A DNA stretch of 64,000 nt from Amblyornis subalaris. Lineage: Eukaryota; Chordata; Aves; Passeriformes; Ptilonorhynchidae. The position numbers and the translations under genes were made by a program. Below are positions 36,456 to 49,132 of this stretch, one piece after another. The DNA is taken from positions 558,001 through 622,000 of the forward strand of contig JACAXG010000050.1 in assembly GCA_018881555.1 (NCBI GenBank), written 5' to 3'. The notes beneath the pieces were generated by a model, which saw only the letters and a list, made by a program, of their open reading frames with translations, made no database searches and was not told where the DNA came from. Numbering within the stretch: the first letter of the stretch is position 1; the number at the start of each line of letters is the position of its first letter.

Positions 36456-39400
36456 TGTTTTGCTCAGCAAAAAAAAGTACAGCTACTTCTGTGGGATAAG
36501 TATAACCCTGCTTCAGTTTAGAATGTATTTGCTGTCTTTAATATCACATCTTTTCTTGACCATCCCCTCGATTTCTTTTCCACTTTATTTCTACTTTGGA
36601 AATTAAATTTAGCCATTTGAGGTTTTTTCTAATCTCTGGCACACAGTGTGTACTTATCAGCTTCCACACATCACGTAGCTGCAGTGCACTTTCATTTCCC
36701 CTTTTTTCCCGACCATACCTCACTTCTGCAGCCTTGCCAATACTGTCTTTGGGCAAAGCATCACCCTCTATGGCATCAAACTGCAACAGATCTGCCTAGT
36801 CTTCCCTGAAGGGAAAGTTTTGCAGCTGTAAAATACTGGTAGTCCCAATATCTTAAGAATAAAGTGAATGGACAAGCAATGATTAACAACATTTAGTGTA
36901 GACTGTGTAGTATCCGTGTTCTTTGTAAATGTACTAGCGACATCAGTTAGAGCAATTAAGGAAATTCCTCATTTCCTTAGCACATAAATGTCTTTATGGT
37001 GTTTCTTCTCCAGTTGTATTTAATTTATATTGGTTTTCTCCTTTTTCAAAAAAATAAGGCATATTACAATATATTCTTCTTCTATTTGGACAATGTTGGA
37101 TCAGAAGGATTATTTTTCTATGTGGATCGAGCCATCAAGTGATGTCTCTGCTCTGCTCCTTTATGTGTTCAACTCAGCATTTCTTAGTATTTTTCTGAAA
37201 GATGTTGCTACCCGCATCCTTTGTGTTTGCTTAAGAGAAAGTAGTATGTATGGATAGAAAAATTCATAATGTTGCAGCTTAAACTCTACAGTATCTCTAT
37301 GAAGAAGCTGTACAAAAACAATTACAGAAAACTATTAGGCTCCAAGCTTGCAGCAATGCCTTTCCATTTGGGCCCAAGTTTCTCCCAGGAAGTCACCAAA
37401 TGAAACACCAATAGCCAAACCCCAGGGATAAATCTGTGCTCTAGTCAGAAGGGTAGATCTGTGCCCTGACTGGTGCACTGCCATAGGTGGCCCTAAACAC
37501 ATAACTCCCTGGTCTGTTGTAAACTTGTCTGTGTAATCTTCACAAACAGTTTAATCCACCCCTCTTTGCTACCTGGGAGCATTAGCATTTCTCCATCTCA
37601 CAAGATACTGCATCTAGAAGTTGTTCAGCGGCTATGGTCATAGTTGTCATATAAATGTGTAAAAAGAGAGGGATTGCTATCTGAAAATATTTTAAATACA
37701 AAAGCTGGAGAAATATGTTGATTTTATCCCCTGAAAGAGCATGAATTTACCAGATTTCCTTATCCTAACAGTCAAATATTAAATTCCTTTGGAAAGGAAT
37801 TGCTTTGAAGGCATCTGCATGGTGGTATAGGGCCTTGCAGATCTACAATCTCATTCTTGGACTTTCTACAGGTTTTTTTTAAATGATGAAAGCATCTCTC
37901 TATATCAGAATAAGAATATATACTTTTACCACTTGGGAATTATTGGGATGGCTACAGTTTAGTCCACTAGATCCTTGTTTTGTTTCCTAAATTAGTTTCT
38001 AATTGGCTCCAGTTCTAAAAAATATGGTGGTCTAGTGAAACTCGTCATCTGCATGGGGTGAGGGAAAATGTTATCAAAAGTCTATAGCTCCTAGAGAAGT
38101 CAGCTGTGTTTTAAGATTTTTTTACAGTAGACCATGCCTTTAGGTGACTTGTTGCCCAGTTTTGTCCAGCTCAGCTGCTCTTAAAGTTAAGCAAAACAAA
38201 GTGATTCTTTTTATCAGCAGACTGGCCTATGTATCAGGAATACATCCCTACAGAGGAATGAGGATACTCCATTTGCATTTGTCTGAATTGCATATTGCAG
38301 ATCTAGAAGACCAACCTCCTTACTCAAAAACCAGAATTTACAGAGAGACTCTCTTCCAGGGCTGCCTGGGGCCTTTGATCTGCTTCCACTGTAGAAGAAA
38401 TATTTTGTGCTAGGTATTTCCTGCCCTGTATTGATTCTTGCCTCTGCCATGCGAGACGAAGGATGAAACTACAACTATGTGAAATTTCTCAGTCCATTCA
38501 TAGACCAGTTCCTCTTTATGCTGTGACTTGCTGGAGGTTAAAAACAAAGCCAAGATTCAACCCCAGATTATAGAACTGGTTAATAATAAGGACATAAAAA
38601 AACGAACAAGCAGTCATAAACAAACATACGAGGCTTTGTTTCAGAGTCTGTAATTCTTGTTTCTATTGCTAGGATCAATGTAGCNCAAGGAAATTCACAT
38701 TTGTTTTCTCTGTACATGAGTGGTTTTGACACTTCATCTTGCAGATGTGCATATAACAGCACCTTTATTTAGTGCTAATGTCAAAACCTAGAGCCTTGCA
38801 GCATCTGTGGAATGCCCCTAGAGTGCTTAGAAATAGGGCTTAAAGGAAAAATCATTCTAAATTCTTCTGTTTCTTTCAAGTGGAGCATGGAGCAATCAGA
38901 CTTGTATGAATCAGATTTATATGGTTCCAGGCAGGAGGAATATCATGCTTTCAACAAATACTCCACTAATATAAGGTGTAAGAAGCAACATATTTATCAA
39001 ACCTGTGTTGAAACTTTTTTTAAAAAGAATGCAGAGGCTTCCTTTTTGCATGTTTTAAGAAGTATTAGTATTGTCAGCCACTACAGAGCCCATTTATAAC
39101 ACCTGCCAAAGTCAGAAGAGGCATTTTTCAGTGCATGCAGCTTCTTAAACAGGTACAGAATGCAGCCAGCCTTCTGGTCATGGATAGTGGCAGCTGAGGG
39201 GATTCCTGTAAGGATAAAGTGTTATGCTAAACTAATTTTTTTCATAGAGAATTTCATTCTCATCTGTTAACTTTTCAAATGTAAAATATAAATAGGGAAA
39301 TTTTAATTTATAAATTAATAATTTCTCAGCTTCATCAATGTTTCCGAATGTTTAGAACAGTCCTTAAATGTTGTTTGTCTGACACTTTTTTTTAACCTTA

Positions 39401-41625
39401 GTTGTGAAAACAGTACTTTCAGCACTTAAATGCTTTTTCAACTAGCAGAAGCCATANAGCATTCAGAAATTGTAAGAAATCTAGTTTCTGAACGCCTTCT
39501 AATTTTTCCCAGCCAGAAACAAAATATAAAAAGAACAAGAACTACAAAAATTATTTTATTAATACAAAAAAAAAACCTGAACTAGAATAATAGCAAGAAA
39601 AATCTGTTAAGTTCATCTTTTAAATGAATTGTTTGCTGTTTAAATGAATGCTTGCTGACTTCTGTCAACTCAAACTCCCACAGTTTCTTTTAAACTAGTC
39701 TGGTTGTAGAGTTGTAAACAATTTCCTTTAGACATCTGTCCAAACTGGATTAGATAATTGCTTAATGCAATGGCATTTATTTAAGGGATTGCCATTATTG
39801 CAATGAAGACCATGGGAGAAGTTCTGGCTGAATTCCCTTCAGTGGTCTGGAGTGAGTGCAGACAGGAGAGACAGCTGTACTGTCTTTTGGAAAGACAATC
39901 CTTTCTTGTCCATCTGTTTCACTCCCAGCCAACTCCACTTGGCCAGGTCCCTATCCTCGCTGGGCAGGGAACACAGATGGCAACCTGTGGATTGTCTTCA
40001 ATTTAGCCAGAACTAGGTGCCCAGATTTCCTGGGACAGGACATATTTTCCCACGTATCTTTGAGTCTTTCATATTTTTTTCCATAGCTTTTAGTTTAACT
40101 GAAAACTGTGGAAGCTTCAAATGAAGCTGTGAATATTTCAACAGACTCAGAACTTTATTCTCCATTTTTTGGATCAATGCTCTTCCCCTGCTTTAATCCT
40201 AGAAATGATCTTGTACTGGAGATACCCAAGAGAGACATTGATATGCACTAAAAAATAGGGAGTGCCTACTGTGAGTGTTGTGAGCTGACATCCAAAAGAT
40301 CCATGAATTTGTGCAACCCTCTCCTTATGGGTGATAACACTTTATTTATTAATATAAGTCATCCTAGGTAAAGTGCAGCCTCAGCAATAACCAGTGGTGA
40401 ACTGAGCTGACTGGAGCAACTGGAAACCATCCAGGTTCCTCTCCAATAGCTGGAGCTGCTGCTGGTGGACAACCTGCTTGTATTCTCTCCTGCCATAGGG
40501 TCACATCCCGGCAGTTCTGAGAGCCAGTGTGGAAGGAACTTCGGGGCTATTTGGAGATAAAAGAACCTGTGTGCCTTGGGGAAAATTTCTTGAGGCATGT
40601 AAAGGGGAATGAAAGAAGGAGAAACAAGACTCCATTAAGAGTCAGGAAACAAAGCTCCATTAAGAATTTTATCATAAGGACATTGACAGCTTTATAGCCT
40701 GATGGAAAACCAGAAAATAATTTCTCAAAAAATCAATAAACACCATAGATGGTTTGAAAAGGACAGAGTAGTAATCAAAAAGATGAAATAGAAGACTGTT
40801 TAAGCTCTCGGATACAAGGGAACAAGCTATTAAAAGTCTAATGGTCTCAGCTGAGTTTTCTATATTACACTACTTTATAAATCTATCCTATTTAATTTTC
40901 ATAAGATGAAACACTGACGATTTTGAAAGGGAAATGTGACACTAAAATAAAATTTTCTGTAACGCTTCCTCATCGATATTTTTCAGGAAAGTGTTTTGAT
41001 CAGGTGGGTGAATAGGCAATTAATAAATCCCTGACTAACCTGGGTATCACTCAAAGTGGTTTCTTGGAGGATTTCTTTAACTTTTCCTGAAGTTAATTTG
41101 GCACATTCTTCTTGTATTATCAGATTTTAAGTCAAATTCATTAATAAGGGAGAGTTAGGAATATATTTGAGTGCAGAAAGGTGTTTTTCAAGCAGTGAGC
41201 TGTAACCCCTCATGAGGAATACAAAGCCTTGAGACTTACTGAAAAGGCTTTGGAAAAGCTTCTAAGACAGCTCAGGCCTTCTATGGGAGCAATACAACCA
41301 AAAAAGATGAGTCAGGTTATCAAAAAGTTAGAGAAACTCTTCTATAGATTATAACGTTTTAGGATTATAGGCTGAAAGTTGCTTAGAAACTAAAACAAAC
41401 ACCAAAAAAACCACAAAGTAAATNGATTGTGATGCAGGGGCAGCATGATTAAAATGAAGGAGTAAGTTATGAGGGGAAATATATCACAACACCCTTCTGA
41501 TCCAGAAATCTCAGAGCCTCTAGTGTCCAAGGGCTGCATGCACTGTTCCAGCAGCCCCTGTCTCTGCCCACAGTGCGATGGGCACTGAGGATGAGGCGAG
41601 ATAAGGATTTATTCTGATATACAAG
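36456..41625. other. AT-rich non-coding DNA
   Basis: No gene was recognised. Overlapping frames on both strands at 36544-36799, 37030-37257, 38144-38450, 38812-39099, 39803-40086 and 40359-40598 lack domains. A 20-bp tandem duplication is at 39619-39657. A minus-strand AATAAATAAA at 40341-40350 lies just after the stop of the 79-codon frame 40359-40598. The segment 39830-40030 is less AT-rich than its flanks. No CR1 or LTR was recognised. Confidence 0.55.
39619..39657. repeat. 20-bp tandem duplication
   Basis: TTAAATGAATTGTTTGCTG is followed at once by a near-identical TTTAAATGAATGCTTGCTG. The copies differ by a base change and a length difference of about one base. A local slippage or duplication event. 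Confidence 0.7.
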
Positions 41626-41901
41626 TGTGCTGCTTTGGGCTGGAGTAGAGTTACTTTTCTTCACAGTGGCTGGTATGGGGCTGTGTTTTGGATTTGTGCT
41701 GAACATAGGGTTGGTAATATAGAGATGTTTTTGTTATTGCTGAGCAGGGCTTGCACAGAGCCAAGGCCTTTTCTGCTTTTCGCACTGCCATGATGGTGTG
41801 GAAGTTGGGAGTTTGTGGGAGGTTGGGAGGAGACACATCCAGGACACATGACCCCAAATGATCAAAGGGATATTCCAGACCATCCAGCATCATGCTCAGT
41901 A

Positions 41902-41907
41902 TATAAA
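41902..41907 (+). promoter_or_regulatory. TATA box of the solo LTR
   Basis: TATAAA follows the family-specific U3 core by about 25 bp and lies in the middle of the LTR, where an ERV promoter is expected. Transcription would start near 41930-41940 and run rightward out of the LTR. Present-day activity is unknown. Confidence 0.6.
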
Positions 41908-42086
41908 GTGGGGGAAGAAGAAGGAAGGGGAGACATTTGAAGTGATGGCATTTGTCTTCCCAAGCCACAGTCACATGTGATGGGGCCCTGCTCTCCTGGA
42001 GATGGCTGAACACCTGCCTGCCCATGGGAAGCAGGGAATTAATGCCTTCTTTTGCTTTCCTTGTGTGCGGGGCTTTTGCTTTNCCT

Positions 42087-42092
42087 ATTAAA
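42087..42092 (+). terminator. LTR polyadenylation signal ATTAAA
   Basis: ATTAAA lies about 185 bp downstream of the TATA box and about 125 bp before the LTR end, the normal spacing for an R-region poly(A) signal. The homologous site in the LTR at 6436 is degraded. Confidence 0.55.
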
Positions 42093-42217
42093 CTCTTTAT
42101 CTCAACCCACAAGTTTTCTCACTTTTATGTTTCCAGTTCTCTCCCAGATCCTGCTGGTGGCGGAGTGAGTGAGCAGCTGTGTGGNGCTTGGCTGCTGGCT
42201 GGGGTTAAACCATGACA

Positions 42218-45200
42218 ATAGGTACTTTTAAAAGATGGATGATTACTTGAGGAGTGAACCACTCCTTTAGTGTCATTGATGTAAGGAAAAACTGAAGCAG
42301 TGGCATGTTTAGATGGAGGTGTCTATTGGAAAGCATAAATACTAAGAAGGTAGAGGCGTGGTAAAGGACNGGATAAAGCCCTTAAAGCACCTGACAAGAA
42401 AAACTAGATAGAAGCAAAAAAANCCCACCAAAACAAACTCAACAAGTTTTAGGTTTCTCTATCCATATCTAAAGTTCTTCACTGTATCTTCAGAGCTGGA
42501 GAAATGTAAACTAAAGCAGGTTAAAAATACAGTCATTAATTTTGTGCAGCATAGAAAGCCTACTTAAGGGGAGGCAGAGCTTGTCCCAAACTTGCAAACC
42601 AGGTGGACAAAGGAGATAAATTATCATTGTCCTCTAGTGGTCTGCAGTCGTGCACAGTGTAGTTTCTCACACTTCCACTTTTCCTACAAAAAGAGTTGGA
42701 AAGCTTTTCTGCTCTCATTAAGGTAGGNTGAAAGCAAATACAAAAAAATAAGAATTTTTCAGAGGACATCAGTATCTTGTCTGTGCAGTTAGTAAGTACT
42801 GTAGCATTGTGCCTTTTATGTACCTCTTATCTTGGAGTATATTTTNTTGTCTTGATGTTGTCATTGCTCTTGATATGACTTTTCTTCGGAAGAATCTTCT
42901 GATCCTCACTCTGGACATCCCTCTCTGGAGTCCCTCTGTGGCTGTACATGGGAAATGGGATAGGGAAGAGTCACACTCAGGGAAGAGGCTAACATCACTC
43001 CTATCACCTTTGTGGCTGCATCCAGCCCTTACTTAGCTGTTGCAAGATAAATATATATGTAAGAAGCCAAAGTTAGTGTAATTCTTAACTTCACTGCTTG
43101 ATGACTTAGCTTCAAGTGTGCTATTTTTCTCCTGTATTACTTCAGAACTGTGTTATCATTTTAGCTGATGCTGAAGGTCTCAGCACCTAACTTTTGAAAT
43201 TCTCTGATTATGAAGTCCAAAGGACTCCCACAGAGTGAGTGTTATAATAAAATGCATCTGTTTTAGATGTTTCTGACTGGAATTTCAGGTGCTGCCTCAT
43301 TTACTTATGTAATTGTCATGTTGTTAGTTTTCATCTATCAGGAGCCTGGAAGTCTGCTAATGCAGCTGAATTTTGACATGCTGTTGTAGCATATCTAACA
43401 TCGCTAAAATTTGAAAAGAACTATTCCTCACTCTTTTTTTTTTAGTTTTATTATTCAGCTTGAAACAAGGTGGATGACTTCCAGTTACTTACCAAATCTC
43501 TGCTCTGGATGTTTCTTGAGGGCGGTTTGTTCTAAAGCAAACGTCATGCACGTACGGTTTAAGGTAGATCACGTTAATGATTGATACATCGAAAGCCTTG
43601 AGCTTTCATTGTTCAGGCATGGTATTCCCTGCTATGTTCCACAGTTTTCTGTCAAGCACTGGCCTGTACTGTTAGTAGTCCCTGGTGATGGGTAGCACTC
43701 CTACCCGTGACGTGATGCTGTTTGTTATGATGATCCCTGGGGCAGAATGAATTGATCAGCAGCACGGTGCAGCCTGCAGGTCTCTACACCTTCTGAGCAT
43801 TGGTGTTTTCAAGGTTCACAGTCAGGTGGAGCTGCAATGGGCAGTACTGCTCTGCCATCCCTGACTGCCCCATCCTCTCCTTCCCTGTGGCCAAACACCA
43901 GTGGCTCTGTGACCCGATCCAACCACAAATTCACTTCACAGGTAGATACATGGAGTTTATCTATGACAGCTCAAATCCTAAGGCTGTCACAAGGTGGAGG
44001 CTGGAAGGCACAGCTGGAAGTGAAGAGGAAGGTTGCCAACAGCTTGTTCTTTGACTAAAGCAACCAGGACATCTCAGCTGCAGANTGAGATGAACGCAAG
44101 TGAGGAGCTTGTTCTGGAGCTGCACAACTGAGGGCAGGCTGGCTGCAGCCACTTGGCTGACAGCCAGCTTTCTCACCTCTGCAGGACATTTCCTCATGCA
44201 GGGACAAATTCTTGGAGCCTCAGTTCTCCAGACTGACATGCCAGGCCCTTGTCTATATGGTGCCTATCAACCACAACAGAAGTATACCTTGGTTTTCCAG
44301 ACTAGCTTAGCAAAGTACAGCTAATTGTTGGCTAAGATAAGTGGACGAGTTCGTCAAATTTCACCCATGCAATAATTCTAAAAGGAGGAGAAGGAGGGGG
44401 GAGAGAGAGAAAAAAAGAAGCTACAATCCTCAGGCTTTCCCATAAATCTGATAGATCAAACTGAAGANAAAGAAGAATTTGGTTCTCTTACATCTCTGGG
44501 AATTGCAGTGAAACTTAACCAATTCCTTTTTAGGCACCACAGGATGCCAATCAGAATTTGACAGAATCTCAGAACCACTTCTATGCTGCTCTGCTATGGA
44601 TTTATTTTAGCTCTGACTGTGAAGGCTCGTTCTTTCAAGTGCCTCATGTTCCACATTCTCTCTTCAGGGTTTGGAAAATCAATGATATGCAGCCACATCT
44701 GAAGGCTGCCACACCAGGACATGGTCAAATATGTTTATGAATTATACTGTAATTCTTGCCTTGGTGAGTTGAAGTTTGACTCAATGTTGTTTATGTAGGT
44801 TGTAGTGTTCGAATTCAAGACAGAGGTTGTTAAGTTTCAAGTGTGCCATTGAAGCTTGAAAGCAGCAACTTTCCAGACACTCACACAAAACTGAGGTGAG
44901 GTTGCAACTGAGAACGTAAAACAGCAACTTAAACCCTGGGGTAATAAGTGAAAAAAAGTTCCAAACCCATGATAAATGTAAAAAAGCCAAACATGTTAAG
45001 ACACAGGTAATAGCAGTTAGATCTTCCAGAAGCTTTTACTATTCTAATAAATGATGAAGTGCTAGAGGACTAAAAGGAAAATGTTAATGGACTTTCGCAA
45101 GAAACTTTCTGAGTTTATAAATACTGCATTAGTTTAATCATTAACAGTATACATTAGCATAATCTCAGGAAAAGGTTATATTTGATATTTTTAAAGTAGC

Positions 45201-45482
45201 TTTTTATTTTTATTCTGATGTTTGCAATGCTTGCAGTATTGCCTACCTCAGTAAAAAACACTACATGGTAAAATACAAGAGGATAAGGACAGCAATACTT
45301 TCTGAGTAACATGTGGCAAAAGAGTTTTAAATTTTAGAATGAAAATTTTCATACAGTTTCAGTACCTATGAATACAGAATGACAAAACATGCACAACAGA
45401 GACTGAAATGAGGGCTGCATCCATTAAGAAAGGCTAGCTCTAATCATCCAGATTTATATTTTTGGGTGATTATATGAGGGAG
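42218..45482. other. Non-coding DNA, partly less AT-rich
   Basis: No gene could be named. The block 43500-44330 is richer in GC and carries overlapping 70-90-codon frames on both strands (43800-44058 plus, 44100-44324 plus, 43961-44239 minus). A donor-like CACAG|GTAGAT occurs at 43941, but no acceptor or domain makes a convincing exon. A purine tract of GGAGG and GA repeats lies at about 44380-44421. The remainder is AT-rich with no recognised repeat. Confidence 0.5.
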
Positions 45483-45545
45483 ATCAATGACATAGAGTGT
45501 CATTATCCAGAGGCATCAATGACATTGAGTGTGTTATCCAGAGGC
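45483..45545. repeat. 31-32-bp tandem duplication
   Basis: ATCAATGACATAGAGTGTCA with the bases up to CCAGAGGC (45483-45514) is followed directly by a second copy with few differences (45515-45545), beginning ATCAATGACATTGAGTGTG and ending CCAGAGGC. The two copies abut exactly. The right edge is only about 18 bp from a probable LTR end. Confidence 0.85.
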
Positions 45546-45563
45546 TCCTTTTTTCCTTCAGTG

Positions 45564-45810
45564 TGTTGTGGGGTTCCAAGGGTAAATCACCAAGTCACCA
45601 CTCTGGAGCCACTATGCAGTCCCAAGATTAGTTTATTTTTGGGGACAGAGGCTGAAAGAGGTGGGCCCAGGAGCAAGTGATGTGGAGACACACAGCTACA
45701 CTGTGAGATTAAATATGTCATGAGATGTTGTCTCAAATTTGATGTCAAAAGGAGTAAGATGTGGTATAAAGTAAGCAGGTATAAGGCAAATCTCATTGCA
45801 AAATCAAGAA
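45564..45810 (-). mobile_element. Probable LTR 3' part, family unknown
   Basis: Read on the minus strand, the sequence contains AATAAA (45632-45637 reversed) and then, about 70 bp on, ends in CCCCACAACA at 45564. A polyadenylation hexamer followed by a short U5-like stretch and a CA end is LTR-like, and the style differs from the two other LTR families in the window. The 5' limit is not visible and I place it arbitrarily near 45810. No internal retroviral sequence was seen. The minus-strand frame 45587-45796 is probably part of the LTR rather than a gene. Confidence 0.35.
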
Positions 45811-48800
45811 ATGATAAAGGAATATACAGGAATGTTCAAAGCTAAAACATATCAACTTGCCTGTCTTCTCTTTTCCTTGAATGACCCTTATTATTCTATG
45901 CAAACAGCTTTGAGATGCACATCATTCTGAACCCTTTTTCTGCCTCCAGCCTTTCAGTTCTTATTTTCTCTAGGACAACTAGGACATAACCTTCCAGATA
46001 AATTTCTGTCAATTTATTGTACTGACACTTGTCCTTCTTTTCTGTTTGCTCAATCCCCTTTCCACGATGAGTATGCCTCTAATGTCACACTAAATCATGA
46101 CTGTCCACCCTTCTGGGCAGCTGTACCTCTATTTGTTAGTGGGTTGCCACTTGTTGAAGCTTAACTGGTACAAAACTCTAAAGGCAGAATGGGTGATATT
46201 TGAGTAAAATCAATTCACCCAAATTCACCCAGGGGCTGTCTCCCTTTTTTATTAGTTTGCAATACAAGTTACATTAAGCGTAAAGTTCTGTGATATCAAT
46301 TTATTTATTTATTTCTAAGCAAATACATTCTAAAAGGCAGTTTCCTTCTGCAGATGGATGTTGTTGCTTTACCATTTCCTGTTTATTTTCCCACATTTCA
46401 TTTTCTTGTAAATCTGAAGTTTACAGTTCGTGCTATGAGATCAGAACTGGTTATAATACTTAAACAACACAGTGAGAATAGCTGAAAGTCAAATGCACTG
46501 ACAGTAGATCGCCTTAGCAAATCTTTGATATACTATGAAAGCCCATTTCAAAGGAGTTCTCTTTATATAATTTTTTTTTAATCAGCTCTTCTGCTTTATT
46601 TACTGGGAAACCTATAAGAATAAGGCCTTTATTTTTCAATGCAGGCCTCTGTTTGCTATTTTCAAAAAATTGCTAAATTAGTTTTTGAGAAGACAATAAT
46701 GATATTATGCAATGGATAATGGATAGTGCAATATGTTACATTAATATTATGTTAACATATAAATCTTTTATTTTTAATGGATTTTGGAGGATTTTTAAGT
46801 ACTTTAGATGTGCACAAGACTTGCCTTTTCAATTATAAGTCAGAGGCTCCTCAGAGCCTTCCATGGATGGTGGTAGAATTTAACCAGGTTTTGGTGTTGT
46901 GCCTGTTGAACAAGCGACCATTATTCTTCTGACTGCTGGTGGGAAAAAGGTGAGTAAGGTCTGATTAGTTTGGAGATAGGAGAGTTAGTGAAGCTGAATA
47001 GCTGCCTGAACCAGAAAGAAATACTGCCAGGAAGTGAATGATTCTGTGGAAATTGTGTTGAAATGATCAGCCGAAATTCGTGTTATAGTTGTATTTATCA
47101 CTTATTTAAGTTAGCAATAGAAAAAAATGACAGAAAGGTATGAAATATGGCAGTATGATTTGTAGTTTAAGAGGACAAAAATCCTAATTTCACAGCAAAA
47201 TAAGCAAAACAGATTCTAATAGGCATATTAACTTATCAAAATTGCTTCTTATAGGCAGCTTATAAGTATAGGAGACACATATTTTTACACAATTTTGCAT
47301 AGATTTTTAATGTAGAAGCTAAACTTTTTCAGTTCAGGAAAATATTTTAGAACTCATAATTGTCAGGTTGTTGCATGTTGTTCTAAATTATAACCCCTTA
47401 GGTCATTCCCTCCATAGTAGCTTCAGAGATAAAAGAGCACTTGGTGCAACTTTTGCTATGATGTGCCCTACTCACATGTGTTTATTGGGACATTACAAAC
47501 AGTCATAGCAGACCACTCTACAATGCAGCACACATTGGTTATCATTCCTGAATCCATGTGGGCACAGGGACAAGAATTACGAGTGTCTTCAGTACCACAC
47601 CATTACTAATGTGGTTTCTTAGCTTGCTATACTGTTCTTCTTCCTTTAATAAAGATAGTTTTCAACCAACAACTCACATAACAAGTTCTCAACTGGCAGG
47701 GTCCCTGAGCCCTGGGATTTCTGGCAGGAAAACTGGTGACATTGCGTATGGCACCAAACAAACCTGATCATAGCCAAGATAACGTATAAGAAGAAAACTG
47801 AGAGAGTTCTTGGAAACTTGCTTCTATTTACTCTTCCCGTTGTCTTTCTCTGCTGTCAGGCTTTCTGTCATTTAATGTGTGGAATGATAGGGCTAGCATG
47901 TCTGTTCCAAATTAAAGCATTTCATTATTTTGCTTAATGAATTTCCCAGCCTATGGTTAATTGCAAACTAAGAAAAAAAGTTTAGCCAATAGTTTGTGGA
48001 TTTGAAAAATGTGGGATTTGAATGAAAAGGGAATTAGTGATAAATCTAGGCAAGTATGGAGATTATTTTTGAGGTAATACTATATTTGGGCATAACAAAT
48101 TTCACTATTTGCTTGTACCAAGTATATGACATCTTCCAAGCTGTGGAGTTCTGCCCCAGCTTCTCTTTTTGTTTTGCACACAAAGCCAGGCAAGCAGAAG
48201 GAGCCCATAAGCTGTTCAGCACACAGTATTGCTGTGAACAATGACTCTTTTTATAAAAGTCACCTTTTGTTTGAGGTTGATAGAAACAAAGCCAGTTGCA
48301 AAGTAATTATAACCTGAAAGGAAATCATGCTGTATTGGGATTCTAGGGTGTTAAATGACTGTCACGAGGTTGGAAGTAGGAGTGCTGAGGTTGTGTGGCA
48401 GAAATACTGCAAAAGGAGCCCTGGAAATTTCCTTGAGGTTTCCTGGGAATTTGTGGGGAAGTACATTGTTATCGTGACATATTCTCCTGGTACATGAAAT
48501 TACCAGCGCCACCAGCCCTCGGTTTTCCTACAGGCAGCCACACCTGAGCCCAGAGTAGTCTGGGGACCCAGAGTTGGCAAATGAGGCAGCAGAGTTTTTT
48601 GGTTCAGCTGGATGAAAATTCAGATCCACATGCTTTCTCTGTGCTCTGGGAGGTCCAGCAGTTATGGAATGACTCAGAGTTTCTGTGTGAGCAGCTTGAG
48701 TTTATGCTCATACACTTAAGTGCATAGGTTTAGCATCCAATGCCACAGGAAATGGCACATTTCCTGTGCCTTTGGAAATGATGGCAGAGGACTTTATTTC

Positions 48801-48869
48801 CTCAGGAAACTGGAGCACNGCAGCAGGTCTGCTGGTTTGTGTATCATATTTACATGAGCAGAGGTTCAC
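45811..48869. other. AT-rich non-coding DNA
   Basis: I see no gene. Frames at 47558-47767, 48056-48244 and 48126-48317 are short and overlapping with no domain. The segment 48360-48700 is less AT-rich but carries no recognised element. Confidence 0.6.
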
Positions 48870-49132
48870 ATTTAGGACAAGGGGACATAGATTTAGGCTG
48901 TGCCAGGGAAGGTTTAGATCAGACATTAGGAAGAAGTTCTTCACAGAAAGGGTGATTGGGCAGATCGGAAAGGTCTGCCCAGGAGTCATTGTCCCTGGAG
49001 GTGTTTAAGAAAANACTGAATTTGGCACTCAGTGCCATGGTCTGGTTACAAAGGTGGTGGTCAGTCAAAGGTTGGACTCGATGATCTCAAAGGTCTTTTC
49101 CAATCTAGTTGATTCTCTCATTTTGTGATTTC
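48870..49132 (+). mobile_element. CR1 LINE 3'-end fragment
   Basis: Plus-strand CR1 3' end, running from TTAGGACAAGGGGACATAGA through GGAAGAAGTTCTTCACAGAA, GTCCCTGGAGGTGTTTAAGA and GTTGGACTCGATGATCTCAA to a degraded terminal GATTCTCTCATTTTGTGATT. The terminal octamer repeats are diverged, so the copy is older than the one at 35691. Subfamily words such as CACTCAGTGCCATGGTCTGG (49027-49046) differ from the other CR1 copies here. The frames 48708-48989 (minus) and 48766-49008 (plus) overlap it and are not genes. Confidence 0.92.

Larger units (their letters stand above)
41626..42217 (+). mobile_element. Solo ERV-L-like LTR, about 592 bp, nearly complete
   Basis: The element starts TGTGCTGCTTTGGGCTGG and ends GGGGTTAAACCATGACA, giving TG...CA ends. 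U3 contains the family word CAAAGGGATATTCCA (41863-41877) shared with the LTR at 6436-6895, followed by a TATA box at 41902-41907. ATTAAA lies at 42087-42092, and then TCTCAACCCACAAGTTTTCT. All parts of an LTR are present in order but no internal retroviral sequence adjoins it, so it is a solo LTR. The five bases on each side (ACAAG before, ATAGG after) match at only three positions, so the target-site duplication is decayed or absent. The 153-codon minus-strand frame at 41651-42112 is antisense to the LTR and not a gene. Confidence 0.88.

Noticed and set aside
41651..42112. 153-codon minus-strand open frame
   Set aside because: It lies wholly inside, and antisense to, the solo LTR at 41626-42217.
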